The notes below the pieces were generated by a model. That model was not told where the DNA came from. It worked only from the letters and a program-made list of their open reading frames with translations, and made no database searches. A program made the position numbers and the translations under genes. This document shows positions 27,814 to 37,866 of a stretch of 64,000 nt of DNA, one piece after another (positions within the stretch are counted from its first letter, which is position 1; each line of letters opens with the position of its first letter). Source of the DNA: Streptomyces sp. 35G-GA-8 (GTDB lineage: Bacteria; Actinomycetota; Actinomycetes; Streptomycetales; Streptomycetaceae); contig NZ_JAMHJQ010000021.1 in NCBI RefSeq assembly GCF_023534745.1, positions 1 to 64,000 on the forward strand, written 5' to 3'.

Positions 27814-30804
27814 CTATTTGAGCGGATCGAGGGGCATCGAAGGGTGGGGAATCCGGTCACCCGGGGACGGCCGGGAGGGCCGGACGGGCAGGGCGCTTCC
27901 GGGCAGGGCGCTGCCCGTGAGCACGGGCAAGGCCGTACCGCCCGGCAGGGGGTAGGTGCCGGCGAGCAGGGCGCGGCGCAGCCGGTGCTCGTCCAGCGGC
28001 CCGGAGAAGGCCATTCCCTGGCCGTGCGTACACCCCATGGCGCGCAGCGCGAGGACCTGCTCGGGGACGTCGACCCCGTCGGCCACGGACTGCATGCCCA
28101 GATCGCCGGCGATCCGCAGCAGCCCGGCCGTGATCTTGTGCAGCCGCGCCGACTCGACGACGCCCTCCACCAGACCGCGGTCCAGTTTCAGTACGTCCAC
28201 CGGGAGCCTGCGCAGGGAGCTGATCGCGGCGTAGCCACTGCCGAAGCCGTCGAGGGCGATCCGTACGCCCAGCCGGCGCAGCGCGACGAGCCGGTGCTCC
28301 AGCTCGTCGATGGAGGCCCGCGGGTCGCTGTCGGACAGCTCGATCATCAGGGCCCCGGAGGGCAGCCCATGGCGGGTGAGCAGGGCCTCGATGAAGCCGG
28401 GCGGCAGGGATTTGTCGAGCAGTCTGCGGGCCGGGAGCCGTACCGCGACGGACACGGAATGGCCGATTCTCGCCCGTTCCGCGGCCTGGGAGACGGCCTC
28501 TTCCAGGAGCCAGCGGCCGAGCTCCGCGGTGCGGTCGCCGTCGTCGGTGACGCGCAGGAACTCCGCGGGGGTGAACAGGATGCCCTGGGCGGAGCGCCAG
28601 CGGGCCTGGGCGGCGACGCTGGAGACCCGCCCGGTGGTGAGATGCACCACCGGCTGGTGCAGCAGGGCGAATTCGCCGTCGTGCAGGGCGGTGCGCAGCC
28701 GGGTGGCGAGCTCGGTCCTGCGGACGACCTCCGCCTGCATCTGGGGCGCGTACAGCTCGACGCGGTTCTTGCCCGCGGCCTTGGCGCGGTACATGGCGAG
28801 GTCCGCGTTGCGCATGAGTTCGGTGGGGGTTATGCCCGGTTCGGCGAAGGCGATGCCGATGGAGGCGGCGACCCGGACATCGTTGCCGTCGATGCGATAC
28901 GGCTGCGAGAGCCGGAGGCGCAGCCGGTCGGCGATCTCGTGGACCTGGTGCTCGCGGGCGGTCCTGTCGTCGTTCCCGTCGCCGAGGACGATGGCCGCGA
29001 ACTCGTCGCCGCCGAGTCTGGCCGCGGTGTCACCGGCCCGTACGGAGTCCTGGAGCCGGTGGGCGGCGAGGATCAGCAGCTCGTCCCCGACCTGATGGCC
29101 CAGCCGGTCGTTGACGCCCTTGAAGCCGTCGAGGTCGATGAAGAGCACGGCCGTGCCCGGATCGGTCGTACGACGGCCGGAGAGGGCCTGTCGTACGCGC
29201 TCGGTGAACAGGGCGCGGTTGGGCAGGTCGGTGAGCGGGTCGTGCTCGGCGTTGTGCTGGAGCTGCGCCTGGAGGCGCACGCGTTCGGTGACGTCGCGGC
29301 TGTTGAAGATCAGCCCGCCCTGGTGGCGGTTGACGGTGGACTCCACATTGAGCCAGTCGCCGGTCCCTGATCTGAAGCGGCACTCGATACGGGTCGTGGG
29401 TTCCTCGGAGGGGGGCGCGGCCAGGAAGCGCCGTACTTCGTGGACGACCCTGCCGAGGTCGTCGGGGTGGATGATCGAGGCCAGCTCCGCGCCGACGAGG
29501 TCCTCCGCCTCCCTGCCGTAGACGCCCGTGGCGGCGGGGCTGACGTAGCGGAGTATGCCGGAGGGCGCGGCGATCATGATCACATCGCTGGAGCCCTGCA
29601 CCAGGGACCGGAAGTGGTTCTCCTTCTGGGCCAGTTCATGGGTGAGCGCGATGTTGTCGACGAGCATGATGCCCTGCCGTACGACCAGCGCGAGCACGAC
29701 CGTGCAGCCGGTGAGGACCACCACCCGGTCGACCCGGCGGTCCTCGATCACGTTGTAGAGGATGCCCAGTGTGCAGACCGCGGCGGCCAGATAGGGCGTG
29801 AGCGCGGCGAGCGATCCCGCGATCGGACGGGAGGTACGGGGCTGACGTGGCGGCGGCGGGCTCTCGGGGACACGGCGCATACCCCATGGCGCGTACGCGA
29901 GGAGCAGCGAGCCGGCGAACCAGCCCGCGTCGAGCAGCTGTCCCGAGCGATAGGTCTCCCGCAGCAGCGGGGAGGTGAACAGGGCGTCGCACAGCACCGT
30001 CAGGGCGAGTGCGGCGATGGCGGTGTTGACGGCGGAGCGGCTGCCCGTGGCCCGTCGGAAGTGCAGCGCGAGCACCATGCTGACCAGCACGATGTCGAGC
30101 AGCGGATAGGCGAGGGAGAGCGCCGCCTGGGTCACGCTCTCACCCTGGAAATGCGCCGTGCGCGCGAGGGCGAGGCTCCAGGAGAGGGTGAGCAGCGAGC
30201 CGCCGATCAGCCAGGAGTCGAGCGCCAGACAGAGCCAGCCGGCCCTGCTGACGGGGCGCTTGGCGAGGACGAGCAGCCCCACGATGGCGGGTGGCGCGAA
30301 GCAGAGGAAGAAGAGATCGGCGAGTGAGGGGCTGGGCACCGGCTTGTCGAGGATGACCTCGTACCAGCCCCAGACGGCGTTCCCTCCTGAGGCCATCGCG
30401 GAGGAGAACGAGAACAGCAGCCAGGCGGGCCGGAAGCGGCTGCCGCGGCCGCGTGCGTAGAAGAAGCAGGAGACCGCGGCGATCGCGGCGGCCAGGCTCA
30501 GCCCGAAGTCACCCATGAACAGGGCCAGTTCGGGCGAGCCCCAGCCCAGCGCCGCGCCGGCCGCGTAGCCCGCGCAGATCAGGGCGAGCAAGAGCTGCGC
30601 GATCAGCCCCGAGCCACTGCCGGAGACCGCCCGCCTGCCGATGAGCACGCCCTCGGCGCTCACCGGACAACCCCGGGGGGTGTCGCGGTCACCGCCGAGG
30701 GAACCCGCGTGTTGACCGGGATGTCCGGAGGCCGTCGCCGGCGCCCCTGCCGCGTCGGATCGTTCGTCCATTGGCCGTACATCGCCCCGTCGCCCCCCTC
30801 GCAT
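27814..30804 (-). CDS. Membrane PAS-GGDEF-EAL protein, diguanylate cyclase with degenerate EAL
   Basis: I choose the ATG at 30804 (996 residues) because GGAG lies 9 nt before it; 30771 or 30876 are alternatives. About nine hydrophobic segments (roughly residues 65-370) form a membrane sensor, followed by a PAS domain (SSDVIMIAAPSGILRYVSP). The GGDEF domain is intact, with RLGGDEF and an RAGD inhibitory site five residues before it. The EAL domain has lost key residues: EAL is replaced by VAA, the Asn-x-Ser motif by VRLP, DDFG by DGFG and AEGVE by ADGVD. It is therefore predicted to make c-di-GMP but not hydrolyse it. I believe it corresponds to SCO5511; that link is from memory. Confidence 0.9.
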   Translation of the reverse strand: MRGGRRGDVRPMDERSDAAGAPATASGHPGQHAGSLGGDRDTPRGCPVSAEGVLIGRRAVSGSGSGLIAQLLLALICAGYAAGAALGWGSPELALFMGDFGLSLAAAIAAVSCFFYARGRGSRFRPAWLLFSFSSAMASGGNAVWGWYEVILDKPVPSPSLADLFFLCFAPPAIVGLLVLAKRPVSRAGWLCLALDSWLIGGSLLTLSWSLALARTAHFQGESVTQAALSLAYPLLDIVLVSMVLALHFRRATGSRSAVNTAIAALALTVLCDALFTSPLLRETYRSGQLLDAGWFAGSLLLAYAPWGMRRVPESPPPPRQPRTSRPIAGSLAALTPYLAAAVCTLGILYNVIEDRRVDRVVVLTGCTVVLALVVRQGIMLVDNIALTHELAQKENHFRSLVQGSSDVIMIAAPSGILRYVSPAATGVYGREAEDLVGAELASIIHPDDLGRVVHEVRRFLAAPPSEEPTTRIECRFRSGTGDWLNVESTVNRHQGGLIFNSRDVTERVRLQAQLQHNAEHDPLTDLPNRALFTERVRQALSGRRTTDPGTAVLFIDLDGFKGVNDRLGHQVGDELLILAAHRLQDSVRAGDTAARLGGDEFAAIVLGDGNDDRTAREHQVHEIADRLRLRLSQPYRIDGNDVRVAASIGIAFAEPGITPTELMRNADLAMYRAKAAGKNRVELYAPQMQAEVVRRTELATRLRTALHDGEFALLHQPVVHLTTGRVSSVAAQARWRSAQGILFTPAEFLRVTDDGDRTAELGRWLLEEAVSQAAERARIGHSVSVAVRLPARRLLDKSLPPGFIEALLTRHGLPSGALMIELSDSDPRASIDELEHRLVALRRLGVRIALDGFGSGYAAISSLRRLPVDVLKLDRGLVEGVVESARLHKITAGLLRIAGDLGMQSVADGVDVPEQVLALRAMGCTHGQGMAFSGPLDEHRLRRALLAGTYPLPGGTALPVLTGSALPGSALPVRPSRPSPGDRIPHPSMPLDPLK

Positions 30805-31001
30805 TCTGATCGCTCCGCTGCGCCGCCCCAGGCGCGCCGCAGCCCCCAGATCGGGACGATACACCAGTCTCGTCACTCAGGGACATAGTTCTTCTACTCT
30901 CCGTGACGACCAGGGGAGTTGTCGGCCACGAGGGTGTCCGGACGGCTGCGGAGAGTGGCCGGCGAGTCACTTCCGGATCTTGCGGCGGGGTGCTGCGACG
31001 C

Positions 31002-31017
31002 CAGGACCTGGGTCCTG
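31002..31017 (-). terminator. Weak hairpin after the D-2-hydroxyacid dehydrogenase gene
   Basis: CAGGACC-TG-GGTCCTG is a perfect inverted repeat starting 29 nt after the dehydrogenase stop. The loop is very tight and there is no U tract. The rest of the 241-nt gap (30805-31045) holds no gene that I can support. Confidence 0.4.
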
Positions 31018-31045
31018 TCCTGCCGCGTGCTTCTCCGGCCCGGGG

Positions 31046-31984
31046 TCAGCCGGTGGTGAGGACGATGTTGCGCGGCTCCTCGCCGGCGACGAACCGGGTG
31101 AGCTGGCCGGCCAGCAGCCGCTTGGCGCGCGGCAGGAACGCCGAGGTGGAGCCGCCGACATGGGGGCTGATCAGGACGCCCGGCACATGCCAGAGCGGAT
31201 GGCCGGCGGGCAGCGGTTCCGGATCGGTGACATCCAGGGCGGCCCTGATCCGTCCGCTCTCGGTCTCGGTGAGCAGGGCCTTGGTGTCGACGACGGCGCC
31301 GCGCGCGACGTTGACCAGGAGCGCGCCGTCCTTCATCCGGGCCAGGAACTCCGCTCCGGCCAGGCCCCTCGTCCCCTCGGTGAGCGGGGTGGAGAGGATC
31401 ACCACATCGGCGTCGGGGAGCAGTTCGGGGAGATCGGTGAACGCGTGGACGGCGCCGCGCTCCGTGGTGCGGGCCGAGCGGGCGACGCGCGCCACCCGCG
31501 CGCACTCGAAGGGCGCGAGCCGGTCCTCGATGGCCGCGCCGATCGAGCCGTACCCGACGATCAGTACGGACTTGTCGGCGAGCGCCGGGTAGAAGCCGGA
31601 GCGCCACTCCTCGCGCTGCTGGCCGGTGACGAAGCCGGGGATGCCGCGCAGGGAGGCGAGGATCAGGGCCAGGGTGAGTTCGGCGGTGCTGGCTTCGTGG
31701 ACTCCCTTGGCGTTGCACAGGCGTACGCCGGCGGGGAGCGAGCCGAGGCCGGGGGTCACATGGTCTATGCCCGCCGAGAGGGTCTGGACGACGCGTACGG
31801 AGGTCATGGCGGCGAGCGGCCGCACCGCGATCTCGGGTCCCTTCATGTACGGGACCGCGTAGAAGGCGCAGTCGGCGGGGTCGGCGGGGTACTCCTCGCC
31901 GCCGTCCCAGAAGAGATAGCGCGGCCCCTCGGGAAGTCCCTCGATCCCGTCGGCCTGCAGGGGGAGCCATACGTCTGAAGTCAT
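31046..31984 (-). CDS. D-isomer-specific 2-hydroxyacid dehydrogenase
   Basis: The ATG at 31984 gives 312 residues. The C-terminal nucleotide-binding part contains SVLIVGYGSIGAAIEDRL, the catalytic Arg region LLVNVARGAVVDTKAL, the acidic DVTDPEPLPAGHPLW and the catalytic His in LISPHVGGST. The N-terminal portion includes VVQTLSAGIDHVTP, typical of the family. It reduces 2-keto acids or oxidises D-2-hydroxy acids with NAD(P)H; glyoxylate/hydroxypyruvate reductase is a common role, but the substrate is not evident. It is divergent from an aldo/keto reductase with a 72-nt gap. Confidence 0.9.
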   Translation of the reverse strand: MTSDVWLPLQADGIEGLPEGPRYLFWDGGEEYPADPADCAFYAVPYMKGPEIAVRPLAAMTSVRVVQTLSAGIDHVTPGLGSLPAGVRLCNAKGVHEASTAELTLALILASLRGIPGFVTGQQREEWRSGFYPALADKSVLIVGYGSIGAAIEDRLAPFECARVARVARSARTTERGAVHAFTDLPELLPDADVVILSTPLTEGTRGLAGAEFLARMKDGALLVNVARGAVVDTKALLTETESGRIRAALDVTDPEPLPAGHPLWHVPGVLISPHVGGSTSAFLPRAKRLLAGQLTRFVAGEEPRNIVLTTG

Positions 31985-32056
31985 GGTCAGGAGGCTATGC
32001 GATGGGTGTCGGAGCGATGGGGTTAGCTTGTGGGCGGCACAAGGAGGGGTACGGCG

Positions 32057-33052
32057 TTGGAGCGCAGGACAATCGGTGCGGCGGCGCTCGAAGTGGGCGC
32101 GATCGGCCTCGGCTGTATGCCGATGCACTGGGCCTACACCGGCTCGCAGCAGCACGGCGACCGTTCGCTGCGGGCGGTGCACGCGGCGCTCGACGCCGGT
32201 ACGAGCCTGCTCGACACGGCCGACATGTACGGCCCCTTCACCAATGAGCTGCTGCTGGGGCGCGTGCTCGGGCAGCGGCGCGCGGACGTCTTCGTCTCGA
32301 CCAAGTGCGGACTGCTCGTCGGTGATCAGCACATCGTCGCCAACGGCCGCCCCGGCTATGTGCGGCGGGCCTGCGACGCCTCGCTGCGTCGTCTGCAGAC
32401 CGATGTGATCGATCTCTACCAGCTGCACCGCGCCGATCCCGAGATACCGGTCGAGGAGACCTGGGGCGCGATGGCGGAGCTGGTGGCCGCGGGGAAGGTG
32501 CGGGCGCTCGGGCTGTGCGCGGTGGGGGCGCGCGCCTCCCGGCGCAGATCGGGGGCGCATCTGCACGAGTCGACGATCCGTCAGCTGGAGCGGGTGCAGC
32601 AGATCTTTCCGGTGAGCGCGGTGGAGGCGGAGCTCTCGGTGTGGTCGCCTGAGGCGCTGGAGCGGCTGCTGCCGTGGTGCGAGGCGCGGGGTATCGGGTT
32701 CCTGGCGGCGATGCCGCTGGGCAATGGTTTTCTGACCGGCACGCTCACGCCGGGGCAGGGTTTCGAACCGGACGACGTACGGGCGCGGCATCCGCGGTTC
32801 ACGGCGGAGATGATGGCCGCGAACCAGCCACTGGTGGTGGGGTTGCGGCGGATCGCGGCGCGGCACGGCGCGACCCCGGCGCAGGTGGCGCTGGCGTGGG
32901 TGCTGAGCCGGGGGCGGCATGTGGTGCCGTTGCCGGGGACGAAGCGGGAGCGGTGGGCGGTGGAGAACGCGCGGGCGGCGGAGCTGACGCTGACCGCACG
33001 GGATCTGGCCGAGATCGCGGAGCTGCCGCCGGTACGGGAGTCATGGGAGTGA
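32057..33052 (+). CDS. Aldo/keto reductase
   Basis: I choose the TTG at 32057 because AAGGAGG lies about 9 nt upstream; the GTG at 32030 would place that ribosome site inside the gene. The 331-residue protein is a TIM-barrel AKR. Catalytic tetrad regions are the Asp and Tyr in DTADMYGPFTNE, Lys in VSTKCGLLV and His in LYQLHRADPEIP. The cofactor stretch VPLPGTKRERWAVENARAA lies near the C-terminus. It is NADPH-linked with unknown substrate. The divergent hydroxyacid dehydrogenase suggests related carbonyl metabolism. Confidence 0.9.
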   Translation: MERRTIGAAALEVGAIGLGCMPMHWAYTGSQQHGDRSLRAVHAALDAGTSLLDTADMYGPFTNELLLGRVLGQRRADVFVSTKCGLLVGDQHIVANGRPGYVRRACDASLRRLQTDVIDLYQLHRADPEIPVEETWGAMAELVAAGKVRALGLCAVGARASRRRSGAHLHESTIRQLERVQQIFPVSAVEAELSVWSPEALERLLPWCEARGIGFLAAMPLGNGFLTGTLTPGQGFEPDDVRARHPRFTAEMMAANQPLVVGLRRIAARHGATPAQVALAWVLSRGRHVVPLPGTKRERWAVENARAAELTLTARDLAEIAELPPVRESWE

Positions 33053-33142
33053 GCGCGGTCGCGGTGCGCGAACGGCGGCGGTGTGAGAAACGTTGGGAAC
33101 GGTAGAGCGCAGGGGAATCGCAGCCTTCGAAGGGATCGAACC

Positions 33143-34303
33143 GTGCAACGTTCAACTGTGACGGCCGTAGGGACCGCTGTCGCCCTGCTCGTGTTGACGG
33201 GATGCGGCTCCGGCGGCGATTCGGGTCCCGTGCCCGACCTGAGCGCACCGACGACCCCGGCCGCCGCGACGTCGCGGGACGCGGCGCCGAGCCCGTCGGC
33301 CGCGCCCGCCAAGGGCTCGGTGCGGGTGGTGTCCACCCTGACGGAAGGGCTCAAGACGCCCTGGGGCCTGGCCGCTCTGCCGGAGGGTGACGCGCTGGTG
33401 TCCTCGCGCGACGAGGGGACGATCACCCGGGTGGACGCGGAGACCGGGAAGAAGACCGTGATCGGCTCGGTGCCCGGGGTCTCCCCGGGGGGCGAGGGCG
33501 GGTTGCTGGGCATCGCGCTCTCCCCTTCGTACGCCTCGGATCATCAGGTGTACGCGTATTTCACGACCGCGTCGGACAATCGCATCGCGCGGATGTTCTA
33601 CGACGAGAAGAAGCCCGCCGGGCGGCAATTGGGGGCGCCCGACACCGTGCTGCGCGGCATTCCGAAGGGCACTCTCCACGACGGCGGACGGATCGCCTTC
33701 GGCCCGGACAAGATGCTGTACGCGACCACCGGCGACACCGGTGAGAAGAGGCTCGCGCAGGACAAGAAGTCGCTGGCCGGCAAGATTCTGCGGATGACTC
33801 CGGACGGGCAGCCCGTGCACGGCAATCCGGAGGCGAATTCGGTCGTCTATTCCCTGGGCCACCGCGATGTGCAGGGACTCGCCTGGGATTCCGAGGGGCG
33901 GCTGTGGGCCTCGGAGTTCGGCCAGGACACCTGGGACGAGCTGAATCTCATCGAGCCGGGCAAGAATTACGGCTGGCCCGACGTGGAGGGAAAGGCCCAT
34001 AAGCCGGGCTTTGTCGACCCGGTCGTCCAGTGGCGGCCGGACGAGGCGTCGCCGAGCGGGATCGCGTACGCGGAGGGGTCGATCTGGATGGCGGCGCTGC
34101 GGGGCGAGCGGCTGTGGCGGATTCCGCTGGCGGGCCGGGAAGCCGCCGCCGCCCCACAGGCCTTCCTGAAGGGTGAGTACGGCCGCCTGCGCACGGTGCT
34201 CTCGGTGGGCGGCGACCAGGTGTGGCTGACGACCAGCAATACCGATGGCCGGGGCACACCGAAGCCGGGGGACGACAGGATCCTTCTGCTGGATGTCGCG
34301 TAG
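33143..34303 (+). CDS. PQQ-dependent sugar dehydrogenase-type lipoprotein
   Basis: The GTG at 33143, preceded by GAAGGGATCG, yields 386 residues with a lipoprotein signal ending in the lipobox LTGC (Cys at about 18). A Pro/Ala/Ser-rich linker is followed by a six-bladed propeller of the soluble glucose/sorbosone dehydrogenase family: GLAALPEGDALVSSRDEGTI, GGLLGIALSPSY, the active-site His in LHDGGRIAFGPDKMLY, and WASEFGQDTWDELNLI. Members may use PQQ or lack it. Cofactor biosynthesis genes are not nearby, so activity is uncertain. It is convergent with the LuxR-type regulator. Confidence 0.9.
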   Translation: MQRSTVTAVGTAVALLVLTGCGSGGDSGPVPDLSAPTTPAAATSRDAAPSPSAAPAKGSVRVVSTLTEGLKTPWGLAALPEGDALVSSRDEGTITRVDAETGKKTVIGSVPGVSPGGEGGLLGIALSPSYASDHQVYAYFTTASDNRIARMFYDEKKPAGRQLGAPDTVLRGIPKGTLHDGGRIAFGPDKMLYATTGDTGEKRLAQDKKSLAGKILRMTPDGQPVHGNPEANSVVYSLGHRDVQGLAWDSEGRLWASEFGQDTWDELNLIEPGKNYGWPDVEGKAHKPGFVDPVVQWRPDEASPSGIAYAEGSIWMAALRGERLWRIPLAGREAAAAPQAFLKGEYGRLRTVLSVGGDQVWLTTSNTDGRGTPKPGDDRILLLDVA

Positions 34304-34357
34304 CGATACGCGCCGAGGCGTGGTGAAGGGCGTACGGGAGGGCGTACGGAAGGGCCT

Positions 34358-37300
34358 TCAGGCCGCGGAATCAGGGAAAAGGCGCAGGCGGTGCGAGAGC
34401 GCCGCCGCTTCCGTACGGCCCGACACCCCCAACTTGGCCAGGATGTTGGAGACATGGACGCTCGCCGTCTTGGGCGAGATGTACAGCTCCTCGGCGATCC
34501 CGCGGTTGGTGTGACCGGCGGCGACCAGCCGGAGGACGTCCTGTTCCCGGGGGGTCAGTCCGAGTGCGCGGGCCGGGTCGGGATCCGGGTCGGTGCCCCG
34601 GGCCGTACGGACACCGGCGGGCGTCGGCGTGAGGCTGATCCGGGCCCTCCCCGCGAGCGATTCGATCTCCTCGGTCAGCGGGTGGGCGCCGAGGCCCCGG
34701 GCCGCCGTGTGGGCCAGGATGAGCAGATCGGCGGCTTCGGCGCGGTCGGCGTGGTGGTCGAGCAGTGCGGCGGCCCGGCGCTGCCGGACAAGGGCCAGTT
34801 CATAGGGGCGCTCCGTCACCTCGAAGGCGGCGACGGCACGCGCCCACAGCTCCGGCGCCATGGTGCCCCCGGCCCGCGCCAACTCCGCTTCCAGCAGCAG
34901 GCCGTACGCGTGCCAGACCGGCACGAGCGTGGGCATCCGCTTGGCGTGCAGGCGGATGGCCTTGAGCATCGCCGCGCGTCCGGCCTCCGCGTCCGGCAGC
35001 CCTCTGGCGTCCGCCTCGATCGAGGCGGCCGTGCACAGCAGCGGCAGTGCGTGCTGCCGGGTGCCCGGCGGGAAGCCGTGCTCGGTGATCCGCTCGAACT
35101 CGGCCCTGGCCTCGGCCAGCGCGCCGCGCCGCGCCGCGATACACATCGCGAGCCGGGCCGGCGGTATCAGGTGCTGCGGCTGGAAGTCATGGGTGCCGAA
35201 GAAGCTCCGGGTCAGCTCCACCTGGCGCTGTGCCTCGTCGAAGTCGCCTCGGGCCAGGGCCAGTTCGGCGCGGCGTCCGGCGACCAGACCGCGTGCCTTG
35301 TGGGACTGGGCCAGCGCCACCGTGTCGTCGAGGACGGCGTCCGCCTCGGTCCAGCGTCCGAGGGAGAACAGGGAGTGGGCGAGGTTGTGCCGCACCCAGG
35401 CCTCCGTGTCGGCGAGACCGCGCTGATGGCTGAAGGCGACACCCTCCTCGGCGACGGCCACCGCTTCCCCGGAGCGCCCCATGCTCTCCAGCGTGGACGG
35501 CAGATTGACACTGGCCCGGCCCAGAATCCCGACGGCGCCCAGCTCGGCGGCGCGGTCGCGGGCCTCGTACATCTCGGCGATACCTTCTTCGACACCGCCC
35601 GCGTCGGCGGTGAGCCAGCCGCGGGTGAGGCGGGCGTGCAGCTCGGTGAGTTCCGCGCCGACCAGCCTGGCGTACTCCACGGCCCGGTCGGCGGCGGCCA
35701 GGCTGTCGGGGCCCGGCTGGTGCAGGGCGCCCCAGCTCGCGACCGTGGCGAGGACCTCCGCGTGCACGGCGGACGGCTGCATTCCGCGCACCAGCTCCTG
35801 GGCGGTGGCCAGTTCCTGCCAGCCGTCGCCGCGTGTGAGGTCCTGCGTCAGGCGCGAGCGCTGGATCCAGAACCAGGCGGCGCGCAGCGGATCCTGCCCG
35901 CCGCCCTCGCCCTCCAGGACCCGTAGGGCCTTCTTGGAGATGGCCAGGGCGCGTTCGCGCTCACCGCCGAAGCGGGCGGCGACCGTCGCCTCCGCCATCA
36001 GATCGAGATAGCGCAGCGGCGGGGATTTCGGATCGCCGCCGCAGGGCGGATAGACCTCGACGTCGTCCGGTGGCCGAAGGGTGCCGCGTACGTCCCCGGG
36101 GGCGTCGTCCCACAGCTCCATGGCCCGTTCGAGCAGCCTCAGTTGCTCGGAGTACGCGTAGCGCCGGCGCGCCTCCACGGCGGCGCTCAGCACCGCGGGG
36201 AGTGCCTTGGCCGCGTCATGCGCGTGGTACCAGTGGCTGGCGAGGCGGGTGGTGCGCTCATCGGCCCGTACGAGCGAGGGGTCGGCCTCCAGCACCTCGG
36301 CGTAGCGGCGGTTGATCCGGGAGCGCTCGCCCGGCAGCAGATCGTCGCTGACCGCCTCGCGCACCAGGGAGTGCCGGAAGCGGTAGCCGTCGCCGTCGGC
36401 CGTGGGCAGCAGGATATTGGCGCCGACGGCGGCCCGCAGCGCCTCGATCAGCTCGTCCTCCGCGAGCCGTCCGACGGCGGCCAGCAGCCGGTATTCGACG
36501 GTCGTGCCGCCCTCGGCGACGATCCTGGCGACCCGCTGGGCGTCCTCCGGCAGCGCCTCGACCCTGACGAGCAGCAGATCGCGCAGGGAATCGCTCAGAC
36601 CGGGGCCACAGCCCGTCCCGAGGGAGCAGGCCAGCTCCTCCACGAAGAACGCGTTGCCGTCGGAGCGTTCGAAGATCTGCTCCAGCAGGGCCGGGTCCGG
36701 TTCGGCCGCGAGGATGCCCGTGAGCTGGCTCCGCACCTCGGCGCGGTTGAAACGGGAGAGCTCGATACGGCGGACGGAGCGCAGCCGGTCCAGCTCGGCC
36801 AGGAGCGGGCGCAGCGGGTGGCGGCGGTGGATGTCGTCGGCGCGGTAGGTGGCGAGCACGACGAGCCGGCCGCGGCGCAGCGCGCGGAAGAGATAGGCGA
36901 GCAGATGGCGGGTGGAGGCGTCCGCCCAGTGCAGATCCTCCAGGACGAGCACGACCGTACGGTCCGCCGCCAGCCGCTCCAGCAGGCGCGCGGTCAGCTC
37001 GAAGAGCCGTGCGGTGCCGTCCTCCCCGAGCGCGCCGCGGTCCGACTGCCCCAGCTCGGGCAGGATCCGGGCCAGCTCGTCCTCCTGCCCCTCGGCCGCC
37101 GCCGCCAGCTCGTCGGGCAGCTGACGGCGCAGGGAGCGCAGCGCGGTGGAGAAGGGCGCGAACGGCAGTCCGTCCGCGCCGATCTCGACGCATCCGCCGA
37201 CCGCCACGACGGCCTCCTCGGCGCAGGCCGCCTTGTGCAGCTCCTCGATGAGCCGTGTCTTGCCGACCCCGGCCTCGCCACCGACGAGCAGCGCCTGCGG

Positions 37301-37456
37301 CTCGCCCGCGGTGGCGCGGGCGAGCGCTTGGGTGAGGGCGGTGAGTTCGGCGGATCTGCCGACGAACACGGGGCTGACTGACCTGGTCTCCACGGGCCCG
37401 AGCATCGCACAGGGGTCTGACAGCGCGGCACTGGTTATCAGGTGGAGCGCCGTCAT
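34358..37456 (-). CDS. Large ATP-binding LuxR (LAL/MalT-type) transcriptional regulator
   Basis: This 1032-residue protein has an N-terminal AAA/STAND ATPase with Walker [12 protein letters not shown] (about residue 59) and Walker [14 protein letters not shown] long alpha-helical TPR-like middle follows, and a C-terminal LuxR helix-turn-helix: [20 protein letters not shown] (about 960-980) and [21 protein letters not shown] regulators activate pathway-specific genes after ligand and ATP binding. The ATG at 37456 lies 1 nt after the stop of the small gene upstream, suggesting coupling; the ATG at 37405 ([10 protein letters not shown]) is an alternative. No catabolic or biosynthetic cluster adjoins, so its target is unknown. 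Confidence 0.92.
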   Translation of the reverse strand: MTALHLITSAALSDPCAMLGPVETRSVSPVFVGRSAELTALTQALARATAGEPQALLVGGEAGVGKTRLIEELHKAACAEEAVVAVGGCVEIGADGLPFAPFSTALRSLRRQLPDELAAAAEGQEDELARILPELGQSDRGALGEDGTARLFELTARLLERLAADRTVVLVLEDLHWADASTRHLLAYLFRALRRGRLVVLATYRADDIHRRHPLRPLLAELDRLRSVRRIELSRFNRAEVRSQLTGILAAEPDPALLEQIFERSDGNAFFVEELACSLGTGCGPGLSDSLRDLLLVRVEALPEDAQRVARIVAEGGTTVEYRLLAAVGRLAEDELIEALRAAVGANILLPTADGDGYRFRHSLVREAVSDDLLPGERSRINRRYAEVLEADPSLVRADERTTRLASHWYHAHDAAKALPAVLSAAVEARRRYAYSEQLRLLERAMELWDDAPGDVRGTLRPPDDVEVYPPCGGDPKSPPLRYLDLMAEATVAARFGGERERALAISKKALRVLEGEGGGQDPLRAAWFWIQRSRLTQDLTRGDGWQELATAQELVRGMQPSAVHAEVLATVASWGALHQPGPDSLAAADRAVEYARLVGAELTELHARLTRGWLTADAGGVEEGIAEMYEARDRAAELGAVGILGRASVNLPSTLESMGRSGEAVAVAEEGVAFSHQRGLADTEAWVRHNLAHSLFSLGRWTEADAVLDDTVALAQSHKARGLVAGRRAELALARGDFDEAQRQVELTRSFFGTHDFQPQHLIPPARLAMCIAARRGALAEARAEFERITEHGFPPGTRQHALPLLCTAASIEADARGLPDAEAGRAAMLKAIRLHAKRMPTLVPVWHAYGLLLEAELARAGGTMAPELWARAVAAFEVTERPYELALVRQRRAAALLDHHADRAEAADLLILAHTAARGLGAHPLTEEIESLAGRARISLTPTPAGVRTARGTDPDPDPARALGLTPREQDVLRLVAAGHTNRGIAEELYISPKTASVHVSNILAKLGVSGRTEAAALSHRLRLFPDSAA

Positions 37457-37457
37457 G

Positions 37458-37631
37458 TCAGGCCACGCGCGCGAACCGGTGGTGCGGGGTGTTCACCCGC
37501 CCCTCCCGGGCTTGCTTGGCCGCTCGTCGCGCCTGTCGGCGGGCGGTGCGGATCTCGCGTACGAGCCGCCGCTGGTCGGCCCTGCGCATCAGCTCGGCCG
37601 CGTTGATCTTCTGAAGCTCGAACTCGAACAT
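37458..37631 (-). CDS. 57-residue basic helical protein upstream of the LAL regulator
   Basis: The ATG at 37631 has GGGGGA just upstream. The product starts [20 protein letters not shown] and continues with a strongly basic, amphipathic helix ([20 protein letters not shown]), ending in a His-rich tail. It has no signal or membrane segment. Its stop and the regulator's ATG are arranged TGACATG, suggesting translational coupling. I recall similar short proteins in Streptomyces but no assigned function. Confidence 0.7.
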   Translation of the reverse strand: MFEFELQKINAAELMRRADQRRLVREIRTARRQARRAAKQAREGRVNTPHHRFARVA

Positions 37632-37773
37632 GGAGTCCCCCTGGTGAAGGTGTTCCGGCATCTGGTGATGCCTCTACCTTCGTCTCCCAGGAGGTACGGC
37701 CACATCGGGAGAGTGCCGCATCTTCGCGGGCCCCGGTGCCTTAGAAACAGGGGCGCGGACCGCCGTACGACCC

Positions 37774-37861
37774 AAGGCCCTAAGGTCCTGAGGCTCTGAC
37801 GCCCTGAGGCCCCGGCTGTGCCGCCGCGGGGGCCTTAGGGCCTGAGGGCCTGAGGGCCTTT
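37774..37861 (-). repeat. Long imperfect inverted repeat with GGCCTGAG units
   Basis: The left arm (37774-37813) carries AAGGCCCTAAGG and CCTGAGG units, and the right arm (37828-37861) carries CCTTAGGGCCTGAGGGCC. Together they could fold into a long hairpin. It lies immediately after the stop of the gene ending at 37867, so it may terminate it. The arms contain tandem GGGCCTGA copies, suggesting slippage growth. Confidence 0.55.
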
Positions 37862-37866
37862 GCGGC

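Noticed and set aside
25996-29370. 1124-residue plus-strand open frame, and similar long frames at 22656-25763, 17523-20699 and 39256-41649
   Set aside because: Each runs antisense to well-identified genes (ilvB/GGDEF, serA/ilvC, pruA/pruB, MMPL), has low-complexity composition and no family motif. High GC keeps such antisense frames open.
30894-31970. 358-residue minus-strand frame overlapping the dehydrogenase
   Set aside because: Arg/Pro-rich shadow frame of a recognised gene.
31985-32920. N-terminal extension of the hydroxyacid dehydrogenase frame over the divergent reductase
   Set aside because: The extension is antisense to the aldo/keto reductase and lacks family resemblance; the ATG at 31984 gives the normal domain start.
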